From Aidingimonas halophila (GTDB lineage Bacteria > Pseudomonadota > Gammaproteobacteria > Pseudomonadales > Halomonadaceae), in the NCBI RefSeq assembly GCF_900106955.1, contig NZ_FNNI01000001.1, positions 558,001-622,000 of the forward strand: a stretch of 64,000 bases of DNA. The letters are read 5' to 3'. Each line of letters opens with the position of its first letter. The first letter of the stretch is position 1. The notes under the pieces were generated by a model that was not told the DNA's origin, searched no databases, and saw nothing but the letters and a program-made list of their open reading frames with translations. This document shows, piece after piece, positions 63,402-64,000 of this stretch. The position numbers were made by a program, and so were the translations under genes.

Positions 63402-64000
63402 ATGAGTGATATCGACCGGGTACTGCGCTCCAATCTCAAGCTTCGGCATTTGCAGCTTCTAGTGGCCTTGGACGAGTTTCGCCACATTGGCCGAGTGGCT
63501 GAATTTCTGATCCTCACACAACCCGCTGTGTCGAAGATGCTGAGTGAAATCGAACGCATGTTTGGGCTGGAATTGTTCATACGCTCGACACGAGGTACTG
63601 AGCCGACCGCCTATGGTGCAACAGTGATACGATTTGCCCGCTCGGTGCTGGCCGACTATAGCCGGACATGCGACGAAATTGCCGCCGTTGCGAGTGGTGC
63701 AGCAGGCAGTGTCAATATTGGAGCCATGGTAGTGGCCACTCCCGTTCTACTGGCCAGTGCCATGGAAAAGCTCAAGGCCCGTTCGGCCCAGAGCACGGCA
63801 TTGATTGAAGAAGGCGACCTCAAGCGGTTGCTACCACGTCTGAGGATGGGAGAGCTCGATCTGATCGTTGGCCGGCTGGAGCCCGGCTATGCCGCCCCCG
63901 ACCTGGAAACGGAGGCATTATACGATGAGCCCATGTGTGTCGTCGCGGATCCAAGACATCCCATTGCTACCATGCAGGAACCACAATGGGGCGATCTAGC
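63402..64000 (+). CDS. LysR-family regulator, GbpR/PcaQ-like (3' end outside window)
   Basis: An LTTR open from the ATG at 63402 to the window edge (199 codons seen). The N-terminal helix-turn-helix reads LKLRHLQLLVALDEFRHIGRVAEFLILTQPAVSKMLSEIE, as in GbpR, the regulator of sugar-binding protein genes, and PcaQ. The effector domain starts near residue 95 (GAAGSVNIGAMVVATPVLL). It is divergent from the UxaA/GarD-type gene, 121 bases away, and so is the probable regulator of the dehydratase-ALDH-aldolase-TctCBA operon. AAGGA lies 16 bases upstream of the ATG. Confidence 0.88.
   Translation, partial: MSDIDRVLRSNLKLRHLQLLVALDEFRHIGRVAEFLILTQPAVSKMLSEIERMFGLELFIRSTRGTEPTAYGATVIRFARSVLADYSRTCDEIAAVASGAAGSVNIGAMVVATPVLLASAMEKLKARSAQSTALIEEGDLKRLLPRLRMGELDLIVGRLEPGYAAPDLETEALYDEPMCVVADPRHPIATMQEPQWGDL

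Noticed and set aside
1-64000. tRNA, rRNA, CRISPR array, complete transposon or prophage genes
   Set aside because: No cloverleaf, repeat-spacer array, transposase or phage structural gene was recognised on either strand by reading; a dedicated tRNA and repeat scan was not possible here.

Overview
The window reads as a chromosomal segment of a moderately halophilic gammaproteobacterium, most likely Halomonas or a close relative (Halomonadaceae). This is inferred from gene content, not from a marker gene: several TRAP carboxylate transporters, one beside a universal-stress-protein gene as in the Halomonas tea locus, a phasin, an EIIA-HPr-EI FruB, a glc glycolate operon and an ErbR/FIST/kinase group like that of Pseudomonas. 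Base composition is about 60% G+C over most of the window but clearly AT-richer around 56.2-59.4 kb. No rRNA, tRNA, CRISPR array or intact insertion sequence was seen.

Layout. 0-1 kb: the end of an unidentified membrane protein and a decayed group II intron maturase. 1-6 kb: an ExaC-type aldehyde dehydrogenase, a LuxR-type response regulator and a soluble hybrid kinase overlapping a FIST-domain sensor gene, resembling the ethanol-oxidation regulators of Pseudomonas. 6-13 kb: the fructose PTS operon fruBKA with divergent fruR/cra and two Cra-like operators. 13-17 kb: a membrane hybrid kinase coupled to a periplasmic protein of the oxidoreductase-molybdopterin-like fold, an LprI-like protein and a MOSC protein. 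17-25 kb: a TRAP-TAXI transporter with a Usp protein, a macrodomain protein and a second TRAP transporter (dctPQM). 25-31 kb: small regulators (XRE, LysR, LacI), a DUF1722 protein, a DUF1127 protein and an EamA exporter.

31-38 kb: modABC coupled to a DUF192 gene, endonuclease IV, an NCS2 permease, a HAD phosphatase and a RidA protein. 38-46.6 kb: a phasin with direct repeats over its promoter, then enzymes for an unidentified nitrogenous or acyl substrate (PLP dehydratase, glycine-betaine-type binding protein, CocE-type hydrolase, carbon-nitrogen hydrolase, MmgE/PrpD protein, glutathione transferase). 46.9-54 kb: the glycolate system (permease, glcC, glcDEFG) with FadR-type operators at both promoters. 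54-64 kb: a TrpF paralogue, tartronate semialdehyde reductase, a DksA-like zinc finger protein, a TctABC transporter with an HpcH/HpaI aldolase, an aldehyde dehydrogenase and a UxaA/GarD-type dehydratase, and a divergent LysR regulator cut by the window edge.

Taken together the region is largely about uptake and catabolism of small organic acids and sugars, each module with its own regulator. Glycolate oxidation would give glyoxylate, and the tartronate semialdehyde reductase could link glyoxylate or sugar-acid breakdown to glycerate. No clearly new system can be proved from sequence alone. The best candidates for follow-up are the two sensor pairs (FIST plus kinase, molybdopterin-fold protein plus kinase), the 39-46 kb enzyme set, and the operator pairs described in the findings.
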